Shown here: one piece after another, positions 1 through 7,244 of the stretch
Layout of the letters: every line of letters begins with the position of its first letter
How positions within the stretch are numbered: the first letter of the stretch is position 1
NCBI GenBank assembly: GCA_004151065.3
Contig: NWUY0300003483.1
Location: 72,435 to 89,931 of the forward strand
DNA: 17,497 bases
Origin: Larix sibirica
Taxonomy: Eukaryota; Streptophyta; Pinopsida; Pinales; Pinaceae
Direction: 5' to 3'
The notes under the pieces: model-generated
Database searches by the model: none
Told to the model about the DNA's origin: nothing
What the model saw: the letters and a program-made list of their open reading frames with translations, nothing else
Program-made: the position numbers and the translations under genes

Positions 1-18
1 TCTTTCTAATTGTAATTT

Positions 19-65
19 TTCATCTATCACATCTCCAAAAAAAATTCATCTATCACATCTCCAAA
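19..65. repeat. 21-bp direct repeat, two copies
   Basis: The word ttcatctatcacatctccaa, plus one further a, occurs at 19-39 and again at 45-65 without a mismatch, separated by a short A-rich run. This is seen directly. It may be a local slippage duplication; I see no element between the copies that would make it a target-site duplication. Confidence 0.8.
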
Positions 66-376
66 GTCCTTGTCTTCATTCTACTCTATATGCTTTCCTT
101 CCTTTGGTTTAGTTTAATATGCAGTCTTATGTGATTGTTAGGGATGATTCTAGAGCACTAGATAGTTTGCACAATTTAAGAATGCATTAGAGATTATACA
201 CTCCCACCACAACCACCACCTTAGATATCTAACATCGTCATCCCCAGTGAGTGGTCACAACAACCACTTTTGTTATTTGTTATATCATCTATGAATGTAT
301 TAATAAAACATTCAAGCAACCATCACAATCATGTATTTCATTATATCATTACATTATCTAAACATTAATGGTTAGT

Positions 377-490
377 TATGATATTGCATTGCCAATAATC
401 ATCTTCCAAATTATAAACCTATTATATCAATGCATTAGTTATCTATGATATTGCATTGCCAATAATCATCTTCCAAAGTATAAACCTATT
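377..490. repeat. Tandem duplication, period 67 bp
   Basis: Bases 377-423 and 444-490 are the same 47 bp with a single difference (t versus g in the middle of the unit). The flanking bases are also similar (ttagttat before each), so the duplicated unit is about 67 bp. The near identity suggests a duplication younger than the surrounding elements. Confidence 0.85.
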
Positions 491-570
491 TTTACTTATA
501 TAACAATTTTTTTAGTACAAATTAATAGAAAAATTCGTCAACATAAAGATTTCACCTAAATTAAACTTTT

Positions 571-586
571 ATATATATATATATAT
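571..586. repeat. (AT)8 microsatellite
   Basis: Eight uninterrupted AT dinucleotides are seen directly. They lie just beyond the presumed 3' end of the minus-strand LINE tail. Confidence 0.9.
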
Positions 587-599
587 TTCCAAGGAAAAA

Positions 600-1233
600 A
601 GCGTAATTTCATTTCAATTAAATCAAATTACATATTACCGAAAAGCTTCTAAGAGCTTTTTTTGGATAATCTTTTTCAAGCGTCTAGTGTCCCACTAGAT
701 CAAATCCAGGAATATCATCTTTACAAAAAAATATGAGTTCTCCAAGGGGAGACTCCATATGTTGAAGACTAAAACTACATCCGAGTATTCAAAAAAATAT
801 GAGAGTCCAAAAAAATTGTTTTAAAAGTTGTCAGCTACAAAAATTTTCAAAAATTTTGTGTCGCCAGTCCTTCTATGAAAGGTCTGTGAAAAAATTCATG
901 GAAAGAGTTGTTTTGCAGCTCAGTAATTTTCCATTGACCCATGCGGAGAGTCAATCCCAGCTTTGATAGTGGGTCCGCCTCTCTGTTTCTTTCCCTATAT
1001 ACATGACGACAAGAGAAATTGTCAAAGTCTCCTACTTACTGCATTGTTTCCAACAACAATTAGTTTAATAGCAAATTGTGACATCTTTGTTCTTGATTTA
1101 TCCATCTAATAATGATCATAGAATCTCCAAAAATTTGAATGTGAGTGCAGTGCCTTTCTCTGGAAAAACGAAACAAGTTTAGGGAATAGAGTTCTGCATA
1201 GTTGTTGGAGCCTTGCCCCAGACCCATCTGCAG
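600..1233 (-). pseudogene. LINE tail A: RNase H (RVT_3-type) end plus 3' region
   Basis: Read on the minus strand from about 1225 to 846, one frame gives the end of a plant LINE RNase H domain. It shows SNNYAELYSL (1209-1180 region, the conserved NN.AEL helix with a catalytic Glu), FGDSMIIIRW (about 1130-1100, catalytic Asp) and HVYRERNREADPLSK (about 1005-960, last catalytic Asp). Two in-frame stops (1060-1062 and 1036-1038) break it. The N-terminal strand with the first catalytic Asp is missing, so the copy is truncated at its 5' side, as is usual for LINE insertions. The part from about 845 down to 600 would be the rest of the C-terminus and the 3' untranslated region; I see no clear poly(A) end. 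In plant L1 elements this domain is an acquired RNase H fused behind the RT. The family assignment is strong; the exact 3' limit is a guess. Confidence 0.75.
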
Positions 1234-1234
1234 C

Positions 1235-1247
1235 TATATATATATAT
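1235..1247. repeat. (TA)n microsatellite
   Basis: A short uninterrupted TA run sits exactly where the RNase H reading of LINE tail A stops. It may mark the truncation point of that copy. Confidence 0.7.
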
Positions 1248-1250
1248 TTC

Positions 1251-1884
1251 ACACTGAAAAATTCTATACTTATTCCATATTGAAATCAATCAAAGTATAT
1301 ATAGATTTTCTAACAGACTCTGTTGTGTTCGGACTTATCTTCTTCATTCCTTGGTGCGATCAGAATTATAGCTTACATAAACTTATGTGAATTACTAACA
1401 ATAATTCTATTCTACCTGTTCTAATAACAAAACACATATCTCAGTGATATTTACAAACTGTTTTTAACAAAGTGACCGATTTCCTGTACCAACAAATACC
1501 AGCATTTCCCCACATTTTTAACAGAGGGACCGATTCCTGCAATACAAAATCCAACATTGTGTGCTTCCCCTCGCAGTCTTTAATAAGTCACCATGTGACC
1601 CGCGCCATCCGAGGGATCTGTATGTAAGTCCTCCTGGAATCTATCGTCTACTGGGGGTGCAGTAGGGCGTATAATGCCTCATTAAATAGCAGAAGAATGT
1701 ATCACCAAGCTGATCGGACTGAAAGAGGATCGCAAAACAAGAACCCTTGTTGTCATATTCCTCTCCGCCATCTCCAGAATCTAGGACTGTATAGTGCCAA
1801 ATGTCCCATATCAACCAAAAACGGTATGAGTTCTGTAATTAATAGAAATCCATGGAGCCTTGCTGCAGAAGTCTATTAGCTCGC
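1251..1884 (-). other. Unassigned stretch, probably 3' region of LINE tail B
   Basis: No protein domain is recognisable on either strand. Going leftward on the minus strand it directly follows the stops that end the RNase H frame of LINE tail B, so the 3' untranslated region of that element is the simplest reading. It is less AT-rich than 1-576, which suits LINE-derived sequence. I could not find a poly(A) tail or target-site duplication that would fix its end. Short open frames here (for example 1202-1390 and 1697-1879, plus strand) resemble nothing I know. Confidence 0.4.
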
Positions 1885-2090
1885 TAGTGTTGATAATGAA
1901 TAGACCCCTCTGGGCTTTGTAGTGCCTGTTTTGATAATCTATCTGCCTCCCCGTTGTAAATCCTTGGGACGTGGATGTAATGGATGGTCTGAAAAAGTTC
2001 CTGTAATCCCCTGATACGGGCTTTCCATCCATTCAGTATTGATACTCTGATATCTGACTTATGCTGTGCCCAGTCCAAAATAACCATATA
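1885..2090 (-). pseudogene. LINE tail B: C-terminal half of RNase H (RVT_3-type)
   Basis: The minus strand reads MVILDW, then about 30 residues later IHVPRIYNGEADRLSKQAL. This is the C-terminal half of the same RNase H domain as in LINE tail A and lines up with it residue for residue: MIIIRW matches MVILDW, and HVYRERNREADPLSK matches HVPRIYNGEADRLSK. The Asp of the EADRLSK motif is kept. The N-terminal half is absent: at about 2090 the coding similarity stops and LTR sequence starts, so the open frame that runs on to 2132 is a chimera. Two stops (TGA, TAG) end the frame close to 1884. This is a second, separately truncated copy in the same orientation, not a continuation of tail A. Confidence 0.8.
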
Positions 2091-2373
2091 TGCTAAGTAC
2101 AATAAGAATGGTGGAAATATATAGGGCCCCATAATGACCTTTCATATAAAGTCATAACTTTAAGTGAATGTTACTTTTTGGTAATTAGAATTTTAAATAT
2201 TACTTATAAATGTAATTAATATACACAACATTGCCCCCTCTTTGTGACTTTATGTCAAAGAAATGCATCCTCTGACTTTCCATTTAATTATTAACTAATT
2301 ACTATAATATTTATTTTCTTATTATCTAATAAACTTAAATGTTTATTATAGTTATGTATTTATATACATAACA
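2091..2373 (-). repeat. 3' LTR of the gag-protease element, truncated
   Basis: It aligns with 4807-5072. The shared end nearest the PPT, about 35 bp, is identical in both LTRs. On the minus strand it starts with TG next to the PPT. The last 86 bp expected from the 5' LTR (equivalent of 4721-4806) are missing, and RNase H coding sequence of LINE tail B takes their place. Confidence 0.85.
2351..2372. repeat. Palindrome at the outer end of the 3' LTR
   Basis: The arms gttatgtat and atacataac are perfect reverse complements around a 4-base spacer ttat. The same 22 bp are found unchanged at 5050-5071 in the other LTR. Confidence 0.85.
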
Positions 2374-2387
2374 TTGCCGCCTTCTTA
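2374..2387 (-). other. Polypurine tract of the gag-protease element
   Basis: The minus strand reads AAGAAGGCGGCAA directly before the TG of the 3' LTR. A purine-rich tract in this place primes plus-strand DNA synthesis in LTR retrotransposons. Confidence 0.7.
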
Positions 2388-2423
2388 AAAGTAGTTTTGT
2401 CCTCAAAGCTAGGTTGGATGATA

Positions 2424-2880
2424 TCATTTGATTCTGGTTTTGTTTTGAATCAAGGATTTGATATATGCAATCCTGATCACAATAGTTGTTTCCTCTATCT
2501 TGATATGTACATGGATCTCTTTTCTTTTGAAATTCCTTCTCGTTGAACTGTGATGCTTGAATTCAATATATTGTTCTTGTAGGTTGGTGGCATAGGTACC
2601 TAATGGCATTATCCATTCAGCTCCTAACACCATATCTACTCCTTTGTATGCTCCTTTGAGTTGTAGGGCATAACATTTGATTTGTAGTTTCAAGTCTTGA
2701 ATATGTAAGGGAACCTTTTGGGATTTCTCTACTCCTTCCACATGTCGATCATCAATAGTAGATACTGTGAGATTCTTCAAAGGGTATACAAAAAGATTAA
2801 GTTATTTTTCCATTTTGATATCCACCAAATTGTGTGTACTTTCATAATCGTCTAAAATTGTGATCTCTTTGTTCTTAGTG
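2424..2880 (-). pseudogene. Retropepsin-like protease domain, inactive
   Basis: In the minus strand a Ty3/gypsy protease follows gag. At 2859-2825 the frame reads ITILDDYESTHNLVD, where the family has an aspartic-protease D-S/T-G-S motif followed by THNF; here D-Y-E-S replaces it, so the catalytic turn is lost. One stop lies near 2798. From 2780 the frame is open: VPLHIQDLKLQIKCYALQLK, then VDMVLGAEWIMPLGTY and EQYIEF, matching the C-terminal half of the domain (usually DVVLGM.WL..LG). No RT follows; the frame ends at 2424 and the PPT begins about 40 bp further on. In intact elements this protease processes the Gag-Pol precursor. Confidence 0.8.
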
Positions 2881-3099
2881 ATTCCTTTAAGTTGTAACAT
2901 CTGTGGTTATATCTTTTCTAATTTTGTCACATGGGATAAGAGCTTTTCATCCTTAATGTTATCACTATTTCTCAAATGGGGTGGAATATATTATCTTGTG
3001 AGTAATTAAGTTTCTTCATTTTGGGTGGCAACTTTATTTTGTATCGATGAACCTTTTTCTTTACATGTTTGTTGGATGCATGTGATTGTTGCTATTCAC

Positions 3100-4343
3100 A
3101 CCTCGTGTGAGTTTATATCCATATCAAAATCAGATGTATCCTCTTCGGCAGAAACCTATACTTCTTTCCCATCTATATTTTGCAGTGAGATGTATGACTG
3201 GATATACATTTATGACTTGGGATCCCTTTTTTGCCACATCGACAAGAAGTGTTTTTCTTCTTTTTTATGTAATTGTTGGGACGACTAATGGATGTGTCTA
3301 ATTCCTTTTCAGCTTGATATCCACATGATTAGGAATTGTTACACTTATGTCAAAGTGACCACTTGTCTCTACAATATTAGCATTTGGGCTCTTTTTGTTG
3401 TAAATAACCCTTGTCGAATTTTGATTTGGATATCCCTTGTAATCTGTCTTTTGTTGCCCTTGCCTTTCACCTTGCTACTTCAACGATTAGAATGTCATGT
3501 ATTTTTAATTCATTTTGGATATGCATTTTAAGGCCTCCCAAGTAAGTTTCGAATAATTGCTTACTAGATAACCCAAAGACTCGTGTGGTGAGAGCTTCCT
3601 TTTGATGTGTGAATTCCTCGACACTCCCTTTTTGTTGTACTCTGGTAAGCTTCAAAAAGAATTCATTTTTGGTAATTCCTTGGAATCTTTTGAAAAAGTC
3701 GTTTTTAAACAAGTGTTGGGTGTATATGAGTAATTTCCTCCTTTCCACCACATATACTAGTTGTATGCGTTACCTTCTAGATGCATGGATGCATATTTTA
3801 CATTTTCTTCATCTACCATAATATTATATATATTGAAATATTCTTCGGTCTTGTTAAACCATGCCACACATTGATCTTTGCTCCCATTGTATCTTGATAA
3901 TTCTATTTTGGCCTTGGGTAGGAATATCATAAAGGGCTGATATTGGGTGCCTCCTAATGAATTATAAGGGGCTGGTGGTGGAGGTGGAGGTGATGCGGCG
4001 AAGAGAAATGAGGAGGTAGACATTCTTGAACTATTATGTCGTTTGTTGTGACTTCAATAACCTTGATTCTTTTAAAAGTTTAAAAGCTTGTTATGTTTGT
4101 TTACGAGCTTGTCATGTTTTTTATTCTGATCTTGCTTCATGGCGTTTAGGTTGTTCTTCATTTCACCCCTAACTTTTGCAACAATTTCGCTTTTGAGTTT
4201 TTGTGTCAGGGCATCTTTGAGCGCGGCATTACTATTTTTATTTCTTCAGTTAGCTCTTCGCAGTTTTTGGTGATGATGTCTTTGAGAGTGTTGACTTCCA
4301 TTTCCATATGTTCGAGTTGATTCTTTAGGTCCTTCATGCTCAT
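3100..4343 (-). pseudogene. gag of the gag-protease element, broken
   Basis: The likely start is the ATG at 4343 (MSMKDLKNQLEHMEMEV), a charged heptad-like stretch that looks like a coiled coil and runs to about 4206. A stop (about 4204) and others interrupt the next part. From 4023 the frame reads a Pro-rich linker (SPPPPPPAPYNSLGG) and then the retrotransposon gag core: PKAKIELSRYNGSKDQCVAW, followed by EEYFNIYNI and MHLEGNAYN. A frameshift near 3755 leads to the second half (EFFLKLTRVQQKGSVEEF and LFETYLGGLKMHIQNEL, 3670-3480). A zinc knuckle follows near 3250-3210: CGKKGIPSHKC with the first Cys replaced by Ser and the His by Ile, so it is spoiled. Gag would form the particle that packages element RNA. 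The domain order is that of plant Ty3/gypsy gag. Confidence 0.8.
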
Positions 4344-4404
4344 GGTGACTAGGTGTGTACAATTAAACCAATTATGGACTATAAGTGAGGTCAATATTGA
4401 GTTG

Positions 4405-4706
4405 GTAATTTTGGGGGGGGCTGGTAAAAAAAATACCAGATGGGTAAAAAAAATTTTTTTACTGGACTGGTGAATTTTTTTTAGCGGATTGGTAAAATAA
4501 AAATTTGGGTAACCAAGTTGGTATTTTTTTTTATCAAACTCGTAAAATTTGTTTTCCAAATTGGTAGAAATTTTTTTTGTTAGGTTGCTAAAAATATTTT
4601 TACAGGACTAGTAAATTTTTTTTACCGCATTAAAAACATTTTTTTTATATTTTTACCAGATTGTTGAAAAAAAATAATTTTTTACCGAGTTGATAATTTT
4701 TTTCCT
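4405..4706 (-). repeat. Degenerate A/T tandem repeat in the element leader
   Basis: The segment consists of about eight to ten irregular units of some 25-40 bp. Each has a core like ggtaaaaaa or its complement ttttttacc and a short gact, gatt or gttg step, for example at 4430-4500 and 4600-4650. Many units are close to self-complementary. It fills the space between the PBS and the gag start, so it would be the 5' untranslated leader of the element's RNA. Unit borders are blurred by mutation, and the start near 4405 is approximate. Confidence 0.65.
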
Positions 4707-4719
4707 TGCTCTAATACCA
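4707..4719 (-). other. Primer-binding site, initiator-Met tRNA type
   Basis: The minus strand reads TGGTATTAGAGCA, one base after the CA end of the LTR. The usual plant PBS complementary to the 3' end of initiator methionine tRNA is TGGTATCAGAGCC, so there are two mismatches in 13. Position next to the LTR end makes the call firm and fixes the LTR boundary at 4721. Confidence 0.85.
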
Positions 4720-4720
4720 A

Positions 4721-5072
4721 TGTCAAATAAAGCAGTTCTTGTTCTACATTATATCCACGAATCCATGGTTGAACACACACACACACATATATAAGATGAT
4801 ATATTATGCTAAGTAATATAAGAATGGTTGAAATATATAAGCCTCCATATATGATACTTTACATGATGGTTACCATTTGGTAATTATAATTTAAAATATT
4901 AGTTATAAATATAATTAATATACACAACATTGCCGCCTCTTTGTGTCTTTACATCAAAGAGATGCACCATTTGACTTTCCATTTAATTATTAATTAATTA
5001 CTATAATATTTATTTTCTTATTATTTATTAAAATTAAATGTTTATTATAGTTATGTATTTATATACATAACA
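4721..5072 (-). repeat. 5' LTR of the gag-protease element (352 bp)
   Basis: On the minus strand it starts with TG (5072) and ends with CA (4721), immediately before the PBS. About 266 bp (4807-5072) align with 2091-2373, with scattered substitutions and a few indels. The part 4721-4806, including an (AC)7 run at 4773-4786, has no counterpart in the other LTR because that one is truncated. An internal stretch ending at 4929 repeats the PPT and LTR start, as described in the findings. Confidence 0.85.
5050..5071. repeat. Palindrome at the outer end of the 5' LTR
   Basis: This is the same 9-bp-arm inverted repeat as at 2351-2372, one base inside the terminal TG of the LTR. It lies where integrase would recognise the LTR end. 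Confidence 0.85.
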
Positions 5073-5229
5073 ACCTCTCAATTCCTTTCCCAAATGGCAT
5101 AGAAGTCCATCCTAGAAGTGAAAGTCTAAAACTTGTTTACATGCACCCAATATTTGATGTATAACACAATTGGAAGTCTTTGTCCACAAGAATTAAGCAT
5201 TGTGGTTAGTGCCACAACTAGAGGTCAAC

Positions 5230-5860
5230 TGAGACGGCCCTTAACTCAATTGTGTTGCCCCTCTTTTACTTGATGTTCAAGTGGAAATGTTGAAGATATG
5301 TAGACTACTTATGATAGTGATTGTTCTACAACTTTCAATACTTCTACATGAATTGTAGGGGCTTATGGTTGATGTGGATGATAGTTTCCTTCCCATAATA
5401 CAATGCTTCCACTATCAACATGCTTGCACAATAAAGTACATCTCGTTGTCATAGATGGGGTACCTACAAACTATGTTAGAGACTGTATCATTATGATGGC
5501 CACTAGATGTCCATGTTAGTGAGGATTTCCCTAACATCATAATGTAAGGCACATGTTTCAATGTCAAGCGATTGTTGTAGGTTTGGCAGAATGAGGAATA
5601 GTGTCAAGGAGAGGTAGTGCTTCCAATCCTTAAATGTTTTTTGTTTTTCCTCACCCCAAACAAACTTGACTTTGGCTCTAACCTTGGTCACCTGGGTTAG
5701 GATCTCAGTGATATGAGAGAACCTCAATAAAAATCTATGATAAAAGTCGGTGATGCCCACGAAGCCATAGAGGTCCATTAGTGTCTTTGATATTGGGAAA
5801 TTTCGAATGACTTGGATCTTGGTTGGATCCACATGCACACCATGTTTGCTAAGTCATGAT
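5230..5860 (-). pseudogene. RT connection and RNase H of Ty3/gypsy remnant 2
   Basis: Frame 5838-5503 gives VDPTKIQVIRNFPISKTL, YGFVGITDFYHRFLLRFSHI and QVTKVRAKVKFVWGEE, the thumb and connection of Ty3/gypsy RT. It then gives LPNLQQSLDIETCALHYDV, the start of RNase H. In this family the IET.AS strand carries the first catalytic Asp; here Cys stands in its place. Downstream, in broken frames, are RYPIYDNEMYFIVQAC (about 5465-5420), ETIIHINHKPLQFM (about 5385-5350) and FHLNIK (about 5295-5280), matching the rest of the domain. After that come traces of the linker to integrase (LVDKDF, TSRMDF) until 5073. Confidence 0.85.
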
Positions 5861-5869
5861 GTATCCTAG

Positions 5870-6467
5870 ACACTAAATTATCCCCATGTTGAATGAGCAC
5901 TTCTCCAAATTGTCATATAACTTGTGTTGTTGCTAAGTGCTCATCAATTATTGAATGTGCTTCAGATGTTCCTGATCTAGAGTTTTATTGAAGTGAGGAT
6001 ATCATCCAAGATACATGACCACAAAAAAGGTGGTGATTGGATGCAAGATAATGGCCATCATGACCATGAACATTGTTGAGGCATTAGTCAAGCCAAAAGG
6101 ATGACCAACCATTCAAAGGGACCCTTAGACTTGAAGGTTATCTTCTACACATTATTTTTCTTGATTGGAACATGGGGATAGCCCAAGTTTATATCAATAG
6201 TAAGTACTAAAAAACTTGGCTCCCTTGAGTCAATAAGAATTCATCAATTTGTGGATTCGATACAGGCTTGACTATCATTTGATTTATGGCTTTGTACTCA
6301 ATACAAAGTTCCATGCCTTGTTCTTCTTTTGAAGTAACACATTTTAGGTACCTCAAGGTGACGAGTTTGGTTGAATGTGGCTCTTGAATATTGTGTTTAG
6401 TCTCCTTATTCTCTAGAATAAAGTGTCTATTTACTAAGTTGTTAGATAGAGTGGCACCTAGTGTCAA
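5870..6467 (-). pseudogene. Reverse transcriptase fingers and palm of Ty3/gypsy remnant 2
   Basis: The open frame 6467-6207 reads RHFILENKETKHNIQEPH, GMELCIEYKAINQMIVKP and NPQIDEFLLTQGSQVF, the usual start of a Ty3/gypsy RT (LCIDYRALNK.., P..IDELLD). It continues in broken frames with TIDINLGYPHVPI (about 6200-6160), FEWLV and HPFGLTNASTMF (about 6105-6067). At 6013-5995 the YLDDIL catalytic box is present but carries one extra G, which shifts the frame inside the two catalytic Asp codons. Next come KTLDQEHLKHIQ and HKLYDNLEKCSFNMG (to about 5880). Reading frames change at least three times. The protein would copy element RNA into DNA; this copy cannot. Confidence 0.85.
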
Positions 6468-6649
6468 ACCATTTGCATGCTTTACCTAACAATGTAGGGG
6501 TACCCCTTCAAGTGAGGTGAATCATCATCTTTGTATTCTTCCACCATCTTGTCCACCTACCTCTGGTATGTATAAAAGCCCCTTACATAGGCCTTTCAAA
6601 TCATGGTAATCTTATGTTTACCTTCTAAATGAACCACGAAGAGGACAAA

Positions 6650-7215
6650 CCTGCCAGTTTGCGAGATTATATTCCAACATTGTTTCACTTTGCTTAAAGA
6701 GACTATAGTAGTTCGGGATACCTATGCTATCTTGTAGAGTTGAAGTCCCAAAATAAAAATGACACTATAGGGCCTAAACTCATAAACAAGATGGTGGTTC
6801 CACATATATGGTTGTCATAAATGAACATCACAAACATGGAGTAACATCACACAATACCTCATCTTTGAAGGGCNGAGCGTTGTTTTCTCAAAGTAACAAT
6901 GACACTACAAGGCCTGGATTCATACACAGCATGGCGTTTCCACATTAATGTTTTTCCTAAAAGAACATCGAAAACTTCAAATGGAGCAACATCACACAAT
7001 ACCTCATCTTTGAAGGGCTTGATGCCGTAGTGCAAGTAAAATTACTAATGGACATGGGTATCTCATCCCTATCTCAACAAATAAATGGTGTATTGATATG
7101 GGTGAGGCATTGTCGATAGCTTCAAATTATTGGCAACATTTACTGAGATAAGGTTCTTCTAGTTGTCATTGTGAATAATGAAATGTGGGGAAGTCCCCTT
7201 CACCCCACATACATC
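6650..7215 (-). pseudogene. Protease region of Ty3/gypsy remnant 2, with internal duplication
   Basis: Minus-strand frames show IIHNDNxKNLIS (about 7165-7130), where a D-S-G-S-like active site would lie; here Asp-Asn leaves it doubtful. Then come LSTMPHPYQYTI, YLHYGIKPFKDEVLCDVAP and FEVFDVLLGK, and the block LMWKRHAVYESRPCSVIVTL (about 6950-6892). That last block appears a second time at 6830-6750 as PYMWNHHLVYEFRPYSVIFI, and only the second copy joins the normal continuation (QLYKIA, then IISQTGRFVLF). The repeat is a tandem duplication of about 140 bp. A frameshift and a stop disturb the second copy. An ambiguous base (n) lies at 6874, at the junction. Confidence 0.7.
6749..7018. repeat. 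Tandem duplication of about 140 bp in the protease region
   Basis: Bases 6749-6873 and 6889-7018 match over their whole length with perhaps 15-20 % difference. Both end in atcacacaatacctcatc followed by tttgaagggc, which is identical in the two copies. The offset is 140 at the left side and 145 at the right because of a 5-bp indel. The high divergence says the duplication is old. Confidence 0.85.
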
Positions 7216-7244
7216 TATGAGTGGAAGAGGCACTCACCTTCCTC

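Larger units (their letters stand above)
1..576. other. AT-rich spacer, no gene seen
   Basis: No frame on either strand gives a recognisable protein and I see no RNA gene. The stretch is AT-rich and holds two short direct repeats and an AT microsatellite at its right edge, listed separately. It probably lies beyond the 3' end of the LINE tail that begins near position 600. Confidence 0.5.
2091..5072 (-). mobile_element. Non-autonomous Ty3/gypsy-type LTR element with gag and protease only
   Basis: On the minus strand the order is: 5' LTR (5072-4721), PBS (4719-4707), repeat-rich leader, gag with coiled coil, gag core, zinc knuckle, retropepsin, PPT (2387-2374), 3' LTR (2373-2091, truncated). 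The internal part is only about 2.35 kb. No RT, RNase H or integrase motif is present; the protease is followed by about 50 bp that resemble the end of a pol frame (FEDKTTFKK) and then the PPT. Autonomous Ty3/gypsy elements carry about 3 kb of pol here. It would depend on a partner element for reverse transcription and integration. The two LTRs differ by roughly a tenth of their bases plus indels, so the insertion is old. A secondary deletion of pol after insertion is the alternative. Confidence 0.8.

Noticed and set aside
2424-2780. Host aspartic protease gene
   Set aside because: The domain is of retropepsin type, lies between a gag and a PPT, and its catalytic motif is lost.
3025-3531. Open frames on the plus strand (3025-3288, 3086-3301, 3292-3531) with Cys-rich or hydrophobic content
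   Set aside because: They lie antisense to gag and protease of the minus-strand LTR element, whose domains explain the sequence.
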